Assembly (NCBI GenBank): GCA_947591475.1
Contig: CANQDE010000003.1
Location: forward strand, 124,001-188,000
DNA: 64,000 bases
Reading direction: 5' to 3'
Source of the DNA: an uncultured Alistipes sp.
GTDB taxonomy: Bacteria; Bacteroidota; Bacteroidia; Bacteroidales; Rikenellaceae
Shown here: one piece after another, positions 1 through 9,696 of the stretch
Layout: each line of letters starts with the position of its first letter
Numbering within the stretch: the stretch's first letter is position 1
Position numbers and translations under genes: made by a program
Notes under the pieces: generated by a model
What the model was told of the DNA's origin: nothing
Database searches by the model: none
What the model saw: the letters and a program-made list of their open reading frames with translations, nothing else

Positions 1-645
1 ACAGCGACGGCCTCCGATGCGGGCGAACGGCTTTCGTTCCTTGCATTGATGCGCAACATTCCGCGTGTAATGTTGCAGTTGGGCGTCGTGCAGTTTTTCT
101 CGTGGGCATCGCTCTTTCTGATGTGGACCTATCTGAAAAGTGCTATCACGGGCGTCGTTACCGATCACGAAACAGGTGTGGTTCTCTCGGAGGGCGCTAC
201 TCAAACGTGGGTCGGCGTGCTGAACGGCATCTATCCGATTCCGGCGTGTCTCGTGTCGCTCGTCATGGGCGGGGTGGCCGCTCGTTACGGCAATAAACTC
301 GTCTATGCGGTGAGCCTGTTGTTCGGTGCCGCCGGATTCCTCGGGTTGACGCAATTGCACGACCAGTATGCCCTGATGCTGCCCATGATCGGCATCGGCA
401 TCGCGTGGGCCGGTATTCTGGCCATGCCCTATTCGATCCTCTCGCGAGCGGTCGATGCCCATCACATGGGCGTTTACATGGGCATCTTCAACTTCACGAT
501 TACCATCCCGCAGATCGTCATCGGATTGACGGGCGGTCTGATCGTGCAGCATGTTTTCGCCTCCGATGCGATGTCGATGATTGGTCTGGCCGGCGTGTTG
601 ATGCTGTTGGCGGCCGTTTCGGTATATTTCGTTAAAGAGAAATAA
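1..645 (+). CDS. SLC45-like MFS sugar transporter, C-terminal part (5' end outside window)
   Basis: The reading frame is open from base 1, so the N-terminal part lies upstream of the window. About 214 residues are visible, with roughly six hydrophobic helices rich in Gly, Ile, Leu and Phe, ending in a short basic tail (FVKEK). The pattern fits the C-terminal half of a major facilitator. In Bacteroidetes an SLC45-like sugar:proton symporter commonly sits next to maltose phosphorylase. It would import maltose or short malto-oligosaccharides from the periplasm across the inner membrane. The stop codon is one base from the next start, so it is very probably co-transcribed with the phosphoglucomutase and GH65 genes. 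The substrate is inferred from this context only; another disaccharide is possible. Confidence 0.8.
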   Translation, partial: TATASDAGERLSFLALMRNIPRVMLQLGVVQFFSWASLFLMWTYLKSAITGVVTDHETGVVLSEGATQTWVGVLNGIYPIPACLVSLVMGGVAARYGNKLVYAVSLLFGAAGFLGLTQLHDQYALMLPMIGIGIAWAGILAMPYSILSRAVDAHHMGVYMGIFNFTITIPQIVIGLTGGLIVQHVFASDAMSMIGLAGVLMLLAAVSVYFVKEK

Positions 646-646
646 G

Positions 647-1303
647 ATGATTGCCTGTTGCCTATTCGATTTGGACGGCGTGCTGGTCGACACCGCTCGT
701 TTCCACTATCGGGCGTGGGCCGACTTGGCGCACGACCTCGGATTCGAGTTCACGCCCGAGCAGGGCGAAGCAACCAAAGGCGTGAGCCGGATGGCGTCGC
801 TCGACATCGTGCTGCGGGCCGGCGGCATGGAGAACCGCTTCTCGCAGGAGGAGAAAGAGCGTTTGGCGGCCGAAAAGAATGCCCGTTATTTGAGCTACGT
901 CTCGACCATGACGCCCGACGACGTGTTGCCCGGCGTGCGCGACTTTTTGGCCGATCTGAAACGGCATGGGGTCAAAATCGCCCTCGGATCGGCGTCGAAG
1001 AATGCCGGAACGATTCTCGACCGGTGCGCTTTGCGCGACGTATTCGATGCCATCGTCGACGGCACGCTTGTCTCGCGGGCCAAACCCGACCCCGAAGTCT
1101 TTTCAAAAGGGGCGGAGATGCTAAACATCGTCCCCGAAAAATGCGTCGTCTTCGAGGATGCGGCGGCGGGCATCGAAGCGGCGGCACGGGCCGGTATGCG
1201 GTCGGTAGGCGTCGGCGGTGATCGTTCGCTCGCCCGTGCGACGACGGGGATCACGACATTCGAAAATTTCACATACGAAGCACTATGCAAAGCAATCGAT
1301 TGA
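647..1303 (+). CDS. pgmB: beta-phosphoglucomutase (HAD superfamily)
   Basis: This 218-residue HAD phosphatase-fold protein has the DxDG motif at the N-terminus (FDLDGVLVDT, nucleophile Asp8 and acid/base Asp10). It also has the Ser motif (LGSASKN), a Lys motif (RAKPDPEVF) and the late acidic motif (VFEDAAAGIEAA). These are the typical elements of beta-phosphoglucomutase, which converts beta-glucose-1-phosphate into glucose-6-phosphate through beta-glucose-1,6-bisphosphate. Its length matches the family. The last 19 bases overlap the start of the GH65 gene, which produces exactly this substrate. Transporter, phosphorylase and mutase therefore form a coupled cytoplasmic maltose pathway. A generic sugar phosphatase is less likely given the neighbour. 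Confidence 0.92.
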   Translation: MIACCLFDLDGVLVDTARFHYRAWADLAHDLGFEFTPEQGEATKGVSRMASLDIVLRAGGMENRFSQEEKERLAAEKNARYLSYVSTMTPDDVLPGVRDFLADLKRHGVKIALGSASKNAGTILDRCALRDVFDAIVDGTLVSRAKPDPEVFSKGAEMLNIVPEKCVVFEDAAAGIEAAARAGMRSVGVGGDRSLARATTGITTFENFTYEALCKAID

Positions 1304-3555
1304 ATCTGGGCATCGACCCGTGGTTGTTGACCGAAAACGATTTCGACCCTTCGCGCGTGAAGTCGTCCGAATCGCTCTTCGCGTTGGGCAACGGCGTGAT
1401 GGGCGGCCGCGCCAACTTCGAGGAGCGCTATTCGGGCCCCTCGTTGCAGGGCAACTATATCGGCGGCGTCTACTATCCCGATAAAACCCGCGTAGGGTGG
1501 TGGAAGAACGGCTATCCCGAGTATTTCGCCAAGGTGTTGAATGCCGCTTTCTGGATCGGGGTCGACGTGCGCGTCGACGGTGAGGAACTCGATTTGGCGC
1601 AGTGCGAGGTGAAACGGTTCTACCGCGAAATGGACATGCGCCGTTCGGTGTTGACGCGCCGGATGACCGTCGTCCTGAAAAACGGGGCCGAAGTGGAGGT
1701 CGAGGCCGTGCGCTTCCTGTCGTTGGCTCGTCGCGAGTTGGGCGTGATCCGTTACAGCGTTACGCCTGTGAATCGGGATGCCGAAATCACCTTCTCGCCC
1801 TACATCGACGCCGACGTGCGGAACTCCGACGCCAACTACGACGAAAAGTTCTGGGAACCGGTGCGCACCGAGGAGGATGCCACGCAGAGCCGCACGCGGA
1901 AAAGCGGTTTCGAGGTCGCTTGGGCGCAGGCCGTCGCGTTGGACGGTGCGCAGTTCGCCTGCGAGACCGTGCCCGAGAAACCGCGTCGGACGGCGACCGT
2001 GCGCTGCGGAAAGGGGACGACCGCAACCTTATATAAATATACGGGCATTTGTTCGTCGTTGAACCATCGGCCCGAGGAGTTGTCGGCTGCGGCGCAGGCT
2101 GTGGCGGCCGATGGATTGCAGGCCGGTTTCGATGCGTTGGTGAAAGAGCAGGAGGAGGCTTGGGCGGCCCGCTGGCACCGTTGCGACGTCGTTATCGACG
2201 GCGATGACGCGGCGCAGCAGGGCATCCGGTTCTGCATCTTCATGCTGTTGCAGACCTATACGGGCGTCGATACCCGTCTGAACATCGGCCCCAAGGGATT
2301 CACGGGCGAGAAATACGGCGGCGTAACCTATTGGGATACGGAGGCTTATTGCCTGCCGTTCTATCTTTCGACCGCCGGACAGGAGGTCGCCCGCGAACTG
2401 CTCGTCTATCGCTACAACCAGTTGGACAAGGCGATCGAAAATGCCGCCAAATTGGGTTTCAAGGAGGGGGCGGCCCTCTATCCGATGGTAACCATCAACG
2501 GCGAGGAGTGCCACAACGAGTGGGAAATCACCTTCGAGGAGATCCACCGTAACGGGGCTATCGCTTACGCCATTTTCAATTATATCCGTTATACCGGCGA
2601 CCGGGCCTATCTGGCCGAGGGCGGTTTGGAGGTCTTGTTGTCCATTGCTCGGTTCTGGGCGCAGCGCATCACTTGGTCGGAGGCGCGGCAGCAGTATGTG
2701 ATGTTGGGCGTTACGGGCCCCAACGAGTACGAAAACAACGTCAACAACAACTGGTACACCTCCTATATCGCTTGCTGGTGTATGCGTTATGCGGCCGAGG
2801 CGGCAGCTTGGGTGCGGGAGAACCGCCCCGAGGCGTATGCCTGCATCTGCGCGAAGCGGCATTTCGACGAATCGGCCGAAACGGCCCGCTGGATGGAGAT
2901 CGTTGACAAGATGTATCTGGGCGAAGACCGCGAACGCGGCATCTTCCTCCAACAGGACGGTTATTTGGACAAGGAACAGGTACTGGTCAGCGAACTCGAT
3001 CCGGCGGAACGTCCCATCAACCAGAAGTGGTCGTGGGATCGCATCCTGCGTTCGTGCTTCATCAAGCAGGCCGACGTGCTGCAAGGCATCTACTTCTTCC
3101 AAGAAAACTTCGATTTGGAGACCATTCGTCGCAACTTCCGGTTCTACGAGGCCCGCACGGTGCACGAATCGTCGTTGTCGCCTTGCGTTCATGCCATTCT
3201 CGCTGCAAAGATCGGCGAGGCGGCCAAAGCCTACGAACTCTATCTGCGCACCGCGCGCCTCGATTTGGACGATTACAACCGCGAGGTCGAGGAGGGGTGC
3301 CACGTTACCTCGATGGCCGGTTCGTGGTTGGCTGTGGTCGAGGGCTTCGGCGGGATGCGGATGGCCGACGGCGTGTTGAACTTTACGCCCCATCTGCCCG
3401 AAGCATGGCGGTCGCTCGCCTTCCGCGTCGATTATCGCGGTCGGATATTGACCGTTACCGTAACGCACGAGGGCGTCGAGGTGCGGAATGAGGGCGAACC
3501 GGTCGAAATCGCAATCGGCGGCGAACGTCGCCGGTTGCCCGATGACCGCCGATGA
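1285..3555 (+). CDS. GH65 glycoside phosphorylase, probably maltose phosphorylase
   Basis: At 756 residues this has the usual length of GH65 phosphorylases. The order is an N-terminal beta-sandwich (about 1-270), a helical linker, the (alpha/alpha)6 barrel (about 310-690) and a small C-terminal beta-domain. Glu481 in TGPNEYENN lies at the position of the family's general acid (Glu487 in the Lactobacillus brevis enzyme, from memory). Nearby blocks GVTYWDTEAY and NEWEITFEEIHRN are strongly conserved in the family. No signal peptide is visible, so it is cytoplasmic. It would split maltose with phosphate into glucose and beta-glucose-1-phosphate, which PgmB then uses. The ATG overlaps the end of pgmB by 19 bases. 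Trehalose or kojibiose phosphorylase activity cannot be excluded from sequence, but the starch locus favours maltose. Confidence 0.9.
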   Translation: MQSNRLNLGIDPWLLTENDFDPSRVKSSESLFALGNGVMGGRANFEERYSGPSLQGNYIGGVYYPDKTRVGWWKNGYPEYFAKVLNAAFWIGVDVRVDGEELDLAQCEVKRFYREMDMRRSVLTRRMTVVLKNGAEVEVEAVRFLSLARRELGVIRYSVTPVNRDAEITFSPYIDADVRNSDANYDEKFWEPVRTEEDATQSRTRKSGFEVAWAQAVALDGAQFACETVPEKPRRTATVRCGKGTTATLYKYTGICSSLNHRPEELSAAAQAVAADGLQAGFDALVKEQEEAWAARWHRCDVVIDGDDAAQQGIRFCIFMLLQTYTGVDTRLNIGPKGFTGEKYGGVTYWDTEAYCLPFYLSTAGQEVARELLVYRYNQLDKAIENAAKLGFKEGAALYPMVTINGEECHNEWEITFEEIHRNGAIAYAIFNYIRYTGDRAYLAEGGLEVLLSIARFWAQRITWSEARQQYVMLGVTGPNEYENNVNNNWYTSYIACWCMRYAAEAAAWVRENRPEAYACICAKRHFDESAETARWMEIVDKMYLGEDRERGIFLQQDGYLDKEQVLVSELDPAERPINQKWSWDRILRSCFIKQADVLQGIYFFQENFDLETIRRNFRFYEARTVHESSLSPCVHAILAAKIGEAAKAYELYLRTARLDLDDYNREVEEGCHVTSMAGSWLAVVEGFGGMRMADGVLNFTPHLPEAWRSLAFRVDYRGRILTVTVTHEGVEVRNEGEPVEIAIGGERRRLPDDRR

Positions 3556-3663
3556 CCGAACAATCCGGTTGCGGGCGGCGAAAGGTTGCGTCGTTCGCGC
3601 CGACAAAATAGAAAACGAATAACCAAACCAATCAACCAATTATTAACTAACACAAAGGACTTT

Positions 3664-6600
3664 ATGAAAAAAGTTGCAGCTATGTGTTTGGGTATGATGC
3701 TACTATTTGCGATTACCCCCCCCCTGATTGCCCAAAGTGGTGATTATGAGGTAAATGGCGTCGTCGTCGATGCCTCCGGCGCTCCGATGGTCGGCGTTTC
3801 GATCGTGGAGCAGGGAACGGTTCGCGGCACGACGACCGACATCGACGGTCGGTATGCGTTGGCCGTAACCGGCCCGAATTCCGTCGTCGAAGTGAGCTTC
3901 ATCGGGTACAAACCCGTAACGCGTGTCGCTTCGTCGGCCGACTTGAAGCATGTGGTGCTCGAAGAGGACCTCACGTCGCTCGACGAAGTGGTCGTCATCG
4001 GTTACGGTACCGTCAAGAAGAACGATGCGACCGGTTCGGTCGTTACGGTCAAGGCCGACCAGCTGAACAAAGGTATGGTTTCGTCGCCCGCCGACATGTT
4101 GCGCGGTAAGAGCGCCGGTGTCGTCATCACTTCGGGCGACGGTGCGCCGGGTTCCAAGTCGACCATCCGTATCCGCGGCGGTTCGTCGCTCAATGCGTCG
4201 AACGATCCGTTGATTATCATCGACGGGCTGCCCATTACGAACGACGACATCAGCGGCGTCAGCAATCCGCTGGCGTCGATCAACCCCTCCGACATCGAAT
4301 CGTACACCGTGCTGAAAGATGCGTCGGCGACGGCCATCTACGGTTCGCGTGCATCGAACGGCGTCATCATCATCACGACCAAGAAGGGTTCGAGCCGCGA
4401 TTCGGCCATTCCGCACGTCGACGTCGACTTCACGGCTTCGTTGAGCCACAATTCGAAGTACGTCGACATGATGAACGCTTCGCAGTTGATCGAGGCGGTT
4501 CGCGGTTATTACGGCGAAGACAGCAACGCTTTCCGCGCATTGGGCCTCACCTACGGCGGCGAGCAGAAATTCTACGACACGGACTGGCAGAAGGAGGTTT
4601 ACCAGCTGGCTCAGTCCTACGAAGGCAACATCAGCTTGACGGGCAACGTGAACTTCGACAAGGCGGCGAAGAATGCGATGCCCTATCGCGTATCGGTCGG
4701 TTATCTGAACCAAGACGGTACGCTCAAGACGTCGAACATGACGCGCGAGACGCTCGCCATTTCGTTGAATCCCCAGTTGCTGAACAAACACCTGTCGGTC
4801 AACTTGAATGCGAAGGGCATGAACATGGACAACCGCTTCGCCAATACCGACGCTGTGGGTGCGGCCGTGTCGTTCGACCCGACCAAACCCGTTTACGACC
4901 CTCACGGTCTGAACGGTTATACGTGGTGGCATAACGGCAAGCTCGGCGCGGACGGCTATCCGGAACTCACGCAGTCCAACTACAACTCGCAGGCTGCCCA
5001 GAACCCCGTCGCTCTCTTGAACGACAAGCTCGACGAGGCCAACGCCAAACGCTTCATCGGCAATGCGCAGATCGACTACAAAATCCACGGGTTCGAAGAC
5101 CTGCGCGTGAACCTGAACCTCGGTCTCGACTACTCGAAGTCGAACGGTACGGTCGATGTGGCTCCGGGCCGCGAGCAGTCGATGCACGACATGAACCAGC
5201 TCGGCAGCGGTTACCACAAGGACTATTCGCAGATGAAGCGCACCCAGACGTTGGAGGCCTACATCGCCTATGCCAAGACGCTCGGCCGCCATTCGTTCGA
5301 TGTGATGGCCGGTTATTCGTGGCAGCACATCTACAAATCGTCGGCGGAGCAACAGTTCCGCGCTGACGGTACTGCGCCCGATGCACCGAATTACTGGTTG
5401 ACAAAACCTTTCATCGATAAGGAGGAGCAGTACCTCGTTTCGTTCTTCGGTCGTGCCAACTATTCGTTCGACAGTCGTTACTATCTCACGGCGACGATCC
5501 GCCGCGACGGCACCTCGCGTTTCTCGAACAACAAGTGGGGCGTATTCCCCTCGGTGGCCGTCGGCTGGAACATCTCGAACGAAGGATTCCTGAAAGACAG
5601 CCGCGTACTTTCGAACCTCAAGCTGCGTTTGAGCTGGGGTGAAACCGGTCAGCAGGAGGTCGGCGGTCTCTACGACACGCTGCCCACCTATGTCTTGAAC
5701 ACATTCGGCAGCTACTACCAGTTCGGCGACAAGGTCATCATCCCGATCACGCCTCAGGGTTACAACGCCGATCTGAAGTGGGAGACCACCACCACCTACA
5801 ACGCCGGTGTGGACTACGGATTCCTCAATGGCCGTATCTACGGTTCGGTGGACTTCTATTATCGCAAGACGACCGACATGCTGAACTACACGCCGATCGC
5901 CGCCGGTGCCAACCTCAAGAACTATCTGAACGCCAACATCGGCGACATGGAGAACACGGGCGTCGAGTTCGAAATCAACGCCGTGCCCATCGAGACCAAG
6001 GATTGGAACTGGACGATCGGATTCAATGCTGCTTGGAACAAGAACAAGATTACCCGTCTCTCGGCCGAAGATGGTACGGAGGGTTATCTGGGCGTATTTA
6101 CCGGCGGTGTAGCGGGCGGTACGGGCAACAACTGCCAGGTTCACCAGACGGGCCATCCGACCTATTCGTTCTTCGTATTCCAGCAGATTTACGACGAGGC
6201 CGGCAAGCCGATCGAGGGCATGTACGTCGACCGCAACAACGACGGCAAGATCGACGACAACGACCGTTATTGCTTCAAGAAGGCCGCTCCCGACGTTACG
6301 CTGGGCTTCAATACGCAAGTGTCGTGGAAGGCGTTGACGCTGGCTGTTTCGGCTCACGCCAACATCGGCAACTACGTCTATGACAATATGTCGTCGAACA
6401 ACGAACTCCTGTCGGGTGCCTTCACCGCTACGAACTTCATTGCGAACCGCAAGGCGTCGGCCGCAGCTACGGGCTTCGTCCGGGAGGCGCAGTATCTGTC
6501 GGACTACTACGTGCGCAATGCGTCGTTCCTCAAGCTTGACAACATCACGTTGAGCTATCGCTTCGCGTTGGGCCGCAAACTTTCGCGTCCTATGTCGTTG

Positions 6601-6738
6601 AGCGTATTCGGTACGGTGCAGAACGTCTGCACGTTCACGGGCTACGAGGGCATCGACCCCGAAATCTACTCGGGCATCGACAACAACATGTATCCGCGTC
6701 CGCGTACCTACATTCTCGGTGTGAAATTCAATTTCTAA
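3664..6738 (+). CDS. susC: SusC-like TonB-dependent outer-membrane transporter (starch locus)
   Basis: I place the start at the ATG after an AAAGGA stretch rather than at the upstream in-frame codon at 3586. It then begins with a clean signal peptide (MKKVAAMCLGMM..., cleavage after Ala23) and gives 1024 residues. Domains in order are a carboxypeptidase-D regulatory-like domain (about 28-105), a TonB-interacting/plug region starting at DEVVVIGYGT (about 110-230, with IRIRGG and IIDGLPI), and a 22-strand barrel ending in the aromatic motif GVKFNF. It imports malto-oligosaccharides through the outer membrane using TonB energy, with the SusD lipoprotein as lid. It lies 108 bases after the GH65 gene and 22 bases before susD. 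That 108-base gap has an A/C-rich leader but no promoter I can defend. Confidence 0.93.
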   Translation: MKKVAAMCLGMMLLFAITPPLIAQSGDYEVNGVVVDASGAPMVGVSIVEQGTVRGTTTDIDGRYALAVTGPNSVVEVSFIGYKPVTRVASSADLKHVVLEEDLTSLDEVVVIGYGTVKKNDATGSVVTVKADQLNKGMVSSPADMLRGKSAGVVITSGDGAPGSKSTIRIRGGSSLNASNDPLIIIDGLPITNDDISGVSNPLASINPSDIESYTVLKDASATAIYGSRASNGVIIITTKKGSSRDSAIPHVDVDFTASLSHNSKYVDMMNASQLIEAVRGYYGEDSNAFRALGLTYGGEQKFYDTDWQKEVYQLAQSYEGNISLTGNVNFDKAAKNAMPYRVSVGYLNQDGTLKTSNMTRETLAISLNPQLLNKHLSVNLNAKGMNMDNRFANTDAVGAAVSFDPTKPVYDPHGLNGYTWWHNGKLGADGYPELTQSNYNSQAAQNPVALLNDKLDEANAKRFIGNAQIDYKIHGFEDLRVNLNLGLDYSKSNGTVDVAPGREQSMHDMNQLGSGYHKDYSQMKRTQTLEAYIAYAKTLGRHSFDVMAGYSWQHIYKSSAEQQFRADGTAPDAPNYWLTKPFIDKEEQYLVSFFGRANYSFDSRYYLTATIRRDGTSRFSNNKWGVFPSVAVGWNISNEGFLKDSRVLSNLKLRLSWGETGQQEVGGLYDTLPTYVLNTFGSYYQFGDKVIIPITPQGYNADLKWETTTTYNAGVDYGFLNGRIYGSVDFYYRKTTDMLNYTPIAAGANLKNYLNANIGDMENTGVEFEINAVPIETKDWNWTIGFNAAWNKNKITRLSAEDGTEGYLGVFTGGVAGGTGNNCQVHQTGHPTYSFFVFQQIYDEAGKPIEGMYVDRNNDGKIDDNDRYCFKKAAPDVTLGFNTQVSWKALTLAVSAHANIGNYVYDNMSSNNELLSGAFTATNFIANRKASAAATGFVREAQYLSDYYVRNASFLKLDNITLSYRFALGRKLSRPMSLSVFGTVQNVCTFTGYEGIDPEIYSGIDNNMYPRPRTYILGVKFNF

Positions 6739-6760
6739 TCCCCAAAAACGACTGTAAATT

Positions 6761-8365
6761 ATGAAAAAGTATAAAGTCTTGATGATGACCTTCGCCGCAG
6801 CATGTATGCTGGGTGCAGGTTCGTGCACGGGCGATTTGGATACACAGCCGATCGACCCCGATGTACAGCTCCCGCAGGATGTGCTTTCGTCGCAGGATGC
6901 GTTCGAGGCCGTGCTCGCGAAGTGCTACCAAGGTTTGGCCGTTTCGTCGTCCTACGGCGATGGCGGCGACCCCGACATCGCCGGTCTCGACGGCGGTACG
7001 GGCCAGTATTTGCGCGCCTTGTGGAACATGCAGTGCCTCACGACCGATGAATCGGTTTGCTGCTGGAACGACCCGGGTGTCTTCGACCTCCACAACCAGT
7101 GCTGGACGGCTTCGAACATTCTGGTGTTTTCCATGTATTCGCGTATTTATTATCAGGTGGGTCTCTGCAACGAGTTGATCCGTCAGATTCATACCAACGT
7201 CGCCGGCATTCCCGATGCCGAGTTCCCGCAGAAGAACGCCTTCATCGCCGAAGCGCGCGCGTTGCGGCTGTTGAGCTACTACCACGCCATCGACATCTTC
7301 GGCAATGTGCCGTTCGCTACGGAAGCCAATACGGTCGGCGCTACGGGCGGTGCCCGCATGGAACGCGGCGAGTTGTTCGATTGGATGGAGAAGGAGGCGC
7401 TCGAATTGCTCGACAGCGGCAGCGCACTCGCGGACGAGGGTAAGAACATCTACGGCCGTTGCGACAAGGGGATGGTGCGGATGATTCTGGCCAAACTCTA
7501 CCTCAATGCCGAAGTCTGGAAAGGCACCCCGATGTACGACAAATGCTATGAACAGAGCGCGATCATCCGTCAGAAATATAGTCTGCACAAGAATGCGGCC
7601 GATCCGTCAAAGAGCTTTGCCGAGCTTTTCATGGCCGACAACCATCGCTGGACGAAGAATACCACCTACAACGGCGACGAAATCATCTTCGCGGTCGAGT
7701 TCGACGGTCTGAACACCCGTTCTTACGGTGGTACGAACTTCCTGATCTTCGCAGCTGTGGGCGGCGACATGGATGCTGCTTCGTTCGGGATCTCTTCGGG
7801 TTGGGGCGGTCTGTCGGTTACACCGGAGTTCACGGCGAAATTCAATTTCGACAATGATGCCCGCGCGATGTTCGATACGCTGTATGGTCCGAGCATTGAA
7901 TCGCTGACAGTTTTTGAGAGCGGCGGTTACAAATCGACGAAATTCACCAACATGAAGAGCGATGGAACCCCCGGGCAAGCGAACGGGTTCGTCGATACCG
8001 ACTTCCCCTTGTTCCGTGCGGCCGACGCTTATCTGATGATGGCCGAGTGCGCCGCTCGCGGAGCCGGTTCGATGTCCGATGCGTTGAACGCTTTCAACGA
8101 AGTCCGCGAACGTGCCGGTCTGCCTGCCGTAACGTCGTTGACCAAGGAGGCCGTGCTCGACGAGCGCGCCCGCGAAATGATGTGGGAGTGCTGCCGTCGT
8201 CAGGACTTGATTCGTTACGGCCTGTTCACCACGAACGATTACCTGTGGCAGTACAAGGGCGGTCTGAAAGAAGGACAGCGGGTGGACGATCATTTCAATC
8301 TGATGCCCATTCCGTCGTCCGATCTCAATTCGAACGGCAGTCTGGTACAGAATCCGGGTTATTAA
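6761..8365 (+). CDS. susD: SusD-like starch-binding outer-membrane lipoprotein
   Basis: This 534-residue RagB/SusD family protein has a lipoprotein signal (MKKYKVLMMT...LGAGSC, lipidated Cys22). The N-terminal helical TPR-like part includes the family block ALRLLSYYHAIDIFGNVPF. The C-terminal block runs from FPLFRAADAYLMMAECAARG through the arginine-rich helix ERAREMMWECCRRQDLIRYG to the closing LMPIPSSDLNSN and an NPGY end. It caps the SusC barrel and binds the oligosaccharide at the cell surface. It starts 22 bases after susC and is followed after 31 bases by the SusE/F-like gene, so the three form one outer-membrane unit. Confidence 0.94.
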   Translation: MKKYKVLMMTFAAACMLGAGSCTGDLDTQPIDPDVQLPQDVLSSQDAFEAVLAKCYQGLAVSSSYGDGGDPDIAGLDGGTGQYLRALWNMQCLTTDESVCCWNDPGVFDLHNQCWTASNILVFSMYSRIYYQVGLCNELIRQIHTNVAGIPDAEFPQKNAFIAEARALRLLSYYHAIDIFGNVPFATEANTVGATGGARMERGELFDWMEKEALELLDSGSALADEGKNIYGRCDKGMVRMILAKLYLNAEVWKGTPMYDKCYEQSAIIRQKYSLHKNAADPSKSFAELFMADNHRWTKNTTYNGDEIIFAVEFDGLNTRSYGGTNFLIFAAVGGDMDAASFGISSGWGGLSVTPEFTAKFNFDNDARAMFDTLYGPSIESLTVFESGGYKSTKFTNMKSDGTPGQANGFVDTDFPLFRAADAYLMMAECAARGAGSMSDALNAFNEVRERAGLPAVTSLTKEAVLDERAREMMWECCRRQDLIRYGLFTTNDYLWQYKGGLKEGQRVDDHFNLMPIPSSDLNSNGSLVQNPGY

Positions 8366-8396
8366 TCAGAGTATGAATCGATAAAAACAGCAAACG

Positions 8397-9584
8397 ATGA
8401 AAAAGTTATTTAGTATATTGTGTCTTGCGGCGGCCGGTCTGTGGTTCGGATCGTGCGAGCAGGATCATATCGACGTCATCTACCATCCGTCGGATGTCGT
8501 CGCCCCCGGGGCGGGGACGCTTACCGGGCCCGTGGACGGTGTTCTGTCGGCTGAAGGCGAGCCCATCGTGTTGACCTATACGAAAGCCGACTACAACGTG
8601 CCGACCAACGTGAACTATTCGGTTTACGCCGATCTCGCGTCGGTTGCATCGCCCAAGGAGGCGGCTTCGGTGCTTCCCGATCTCTCGACGATGACCCGTA
8701 TCTCGGCGGCTGTCGTCAGCACCGACCCTGCGACGATCACCATCCAGCAAAAAGATCTCAACAGCGTGTTGCTCGATTGGGGCATTTTGCCCGGTGAGGA
8801 GTGCACGGTGCGGTTCATCGTGGTAACCAATCTGGCTACCGACAAAGGTACGTCGGTCGAAGGAACGGAGTTCTATTCCAATGCGATCATCGCACAGTTT
8901 AAGCCCTACAATGCTGATATCAACGATGTCGATAAATACGAGCATGTTTGGGTCATCGGTGCTTTCAATAGTTGGGATTTCAAGAAAGTTGAGCAGTATC
9001 TTTACGCTTACAAGGGCGGTTCGACCTACACGGGCCTCATCGACTTCGGTGAAAAGGCGTCCAACGGTTTCAAAATGACCGGTGTAGCGGGCTGGGACGA
9101 TTCGTGCAATTGGGGCCCGGACAAAGCCACTCTCGCTTCGCTCGAACCCGAAGCAGCTTCGATTCAGTTTGTAACGGGCGGCGGTGCGCAAAATGTTTCG
9201 TGCTATTCCAAGCGCTTCTACATGTTCGAGTTCGACAAGACGTCGCTCGTGCTGAAGAAATCGTGGTCGGCCGACAAGATCGGTATCATCGGTCTTAACG
9301 GCGACTGGGAAAACGACATCGTGATGGAGTACAACGCCTACAAACACCGCTTCTATGCCGATATTGAGGTTGCTGCCGCAACCGAAATGAAGTTCCGCGC
9401 CGACGGTGGCTGGGACTTGAACTGGGGCGTTGATCTGGCGAAAGGCGGGGGTAACATTCCGGTCGAAGCGGGCAACTATCGTGTTTACCTCGACTTCAAC
9501 AACGGCGAGTACACGTTCGACGATAAGATGTTCGGCAAGGAAGAGCCGACCGCTCCTGCCGGCGCCGCTGAACCGAAAGAGTAG
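8397..9584 (+). CDS. SusE/SusF-like surface starch-binding lipoprotein
   Basis: This 395-residue lipoprotein has lipobox LWFGSC (Cys20). An N-terminal Ig-like SusE domain (about 35-165) precedes two repeated starch-binding modules. Module one starts near VWVIGAFNSW (about 180-290) and contains GFKMTGVAGWDDSCNWG. Module two starts near IGIIGLNGDW (about 298-380) and contains MKFRADGGWDLNWGVD. The paired Trp and Asn/Asp pattern is that of SusE/SusF modules that bind alpha-glucan helices. With two modules it resembles SusE more than SusF, which has three. It probably holds starch at the surface next to SusCD. A terminator-like hairpin follows immediately, so this may be the end of the main transcript, with partial read-through to the amylases. 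Confidence 0.88.
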   Translation: MKKLFSILCLAAAGLWFGSCEQDHIDVIYHPSDVVAPGAGTLTGPVDGVLSAEGEPIVLTYTKADYNVPTNVNYSVYADLASVASPKEAASVLPDLSTMTRISAAVVSTDPATITIQQKDLNSVLLDWGILPGEECTVRFIVVTNLATDKGTSVEGTEFYSNAIIAQFKPYNADINDVDKYEHVWVIGAFNSWDFKKVEQYLYAYKGGSTYTGLIDFGEKASNGFKMTGVAGWDDSCNWGPDKATLASLEPEAASIQFVTGGGAQNVSCYSKRFYMFEFDKTSLVLKKSWSADKIGIIGLNGDWENDIVMEYNAYKHRFYADIEVAAATEMKFRADGGWDLNWGVDLAKGGGNIPVEAGNYRVYLDFNNGEYTFDDKMFGKEEPTAPAGAAEPKE

Positions 9585-9594
9585 TAAGCTGGTG

Positions 9595-9632
9595 CGGAGC
9601 GGTCTGCGAACGACCCTCCGCCCGCTTTTTTG
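9595..9632 (+). terminator. Intrinsic terminator/attenuator after the SusE/F-like gene
   Basis: GCGGAG(C)GGTC and GACCCTCCGC pair around a 7-base loop with a single bulged C. A GC-rich flank and a run of six T (9627-9632) follow. It sits inside the 112-base gap between the starch-binding lipoprotein and the SusG-like amylase gene, so it may lower expression of the downstream glycosidases relative to susCD. Confidence 0.7.
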
Positions 9633-9696
9633 GTCGGCGTACTTTGACCGGTGCGCCGACCTCGAACGAATCGAAACCGACTAAAACGAAATACCG

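Noticed and set aside
3703..6828. 1041-codon open frame antisense to susC
   Set aside because: It lies opposite a clear SusC gene; GC-rich codon bias keeps the antisense frame open. The product is Arg/Val-rich without family features.
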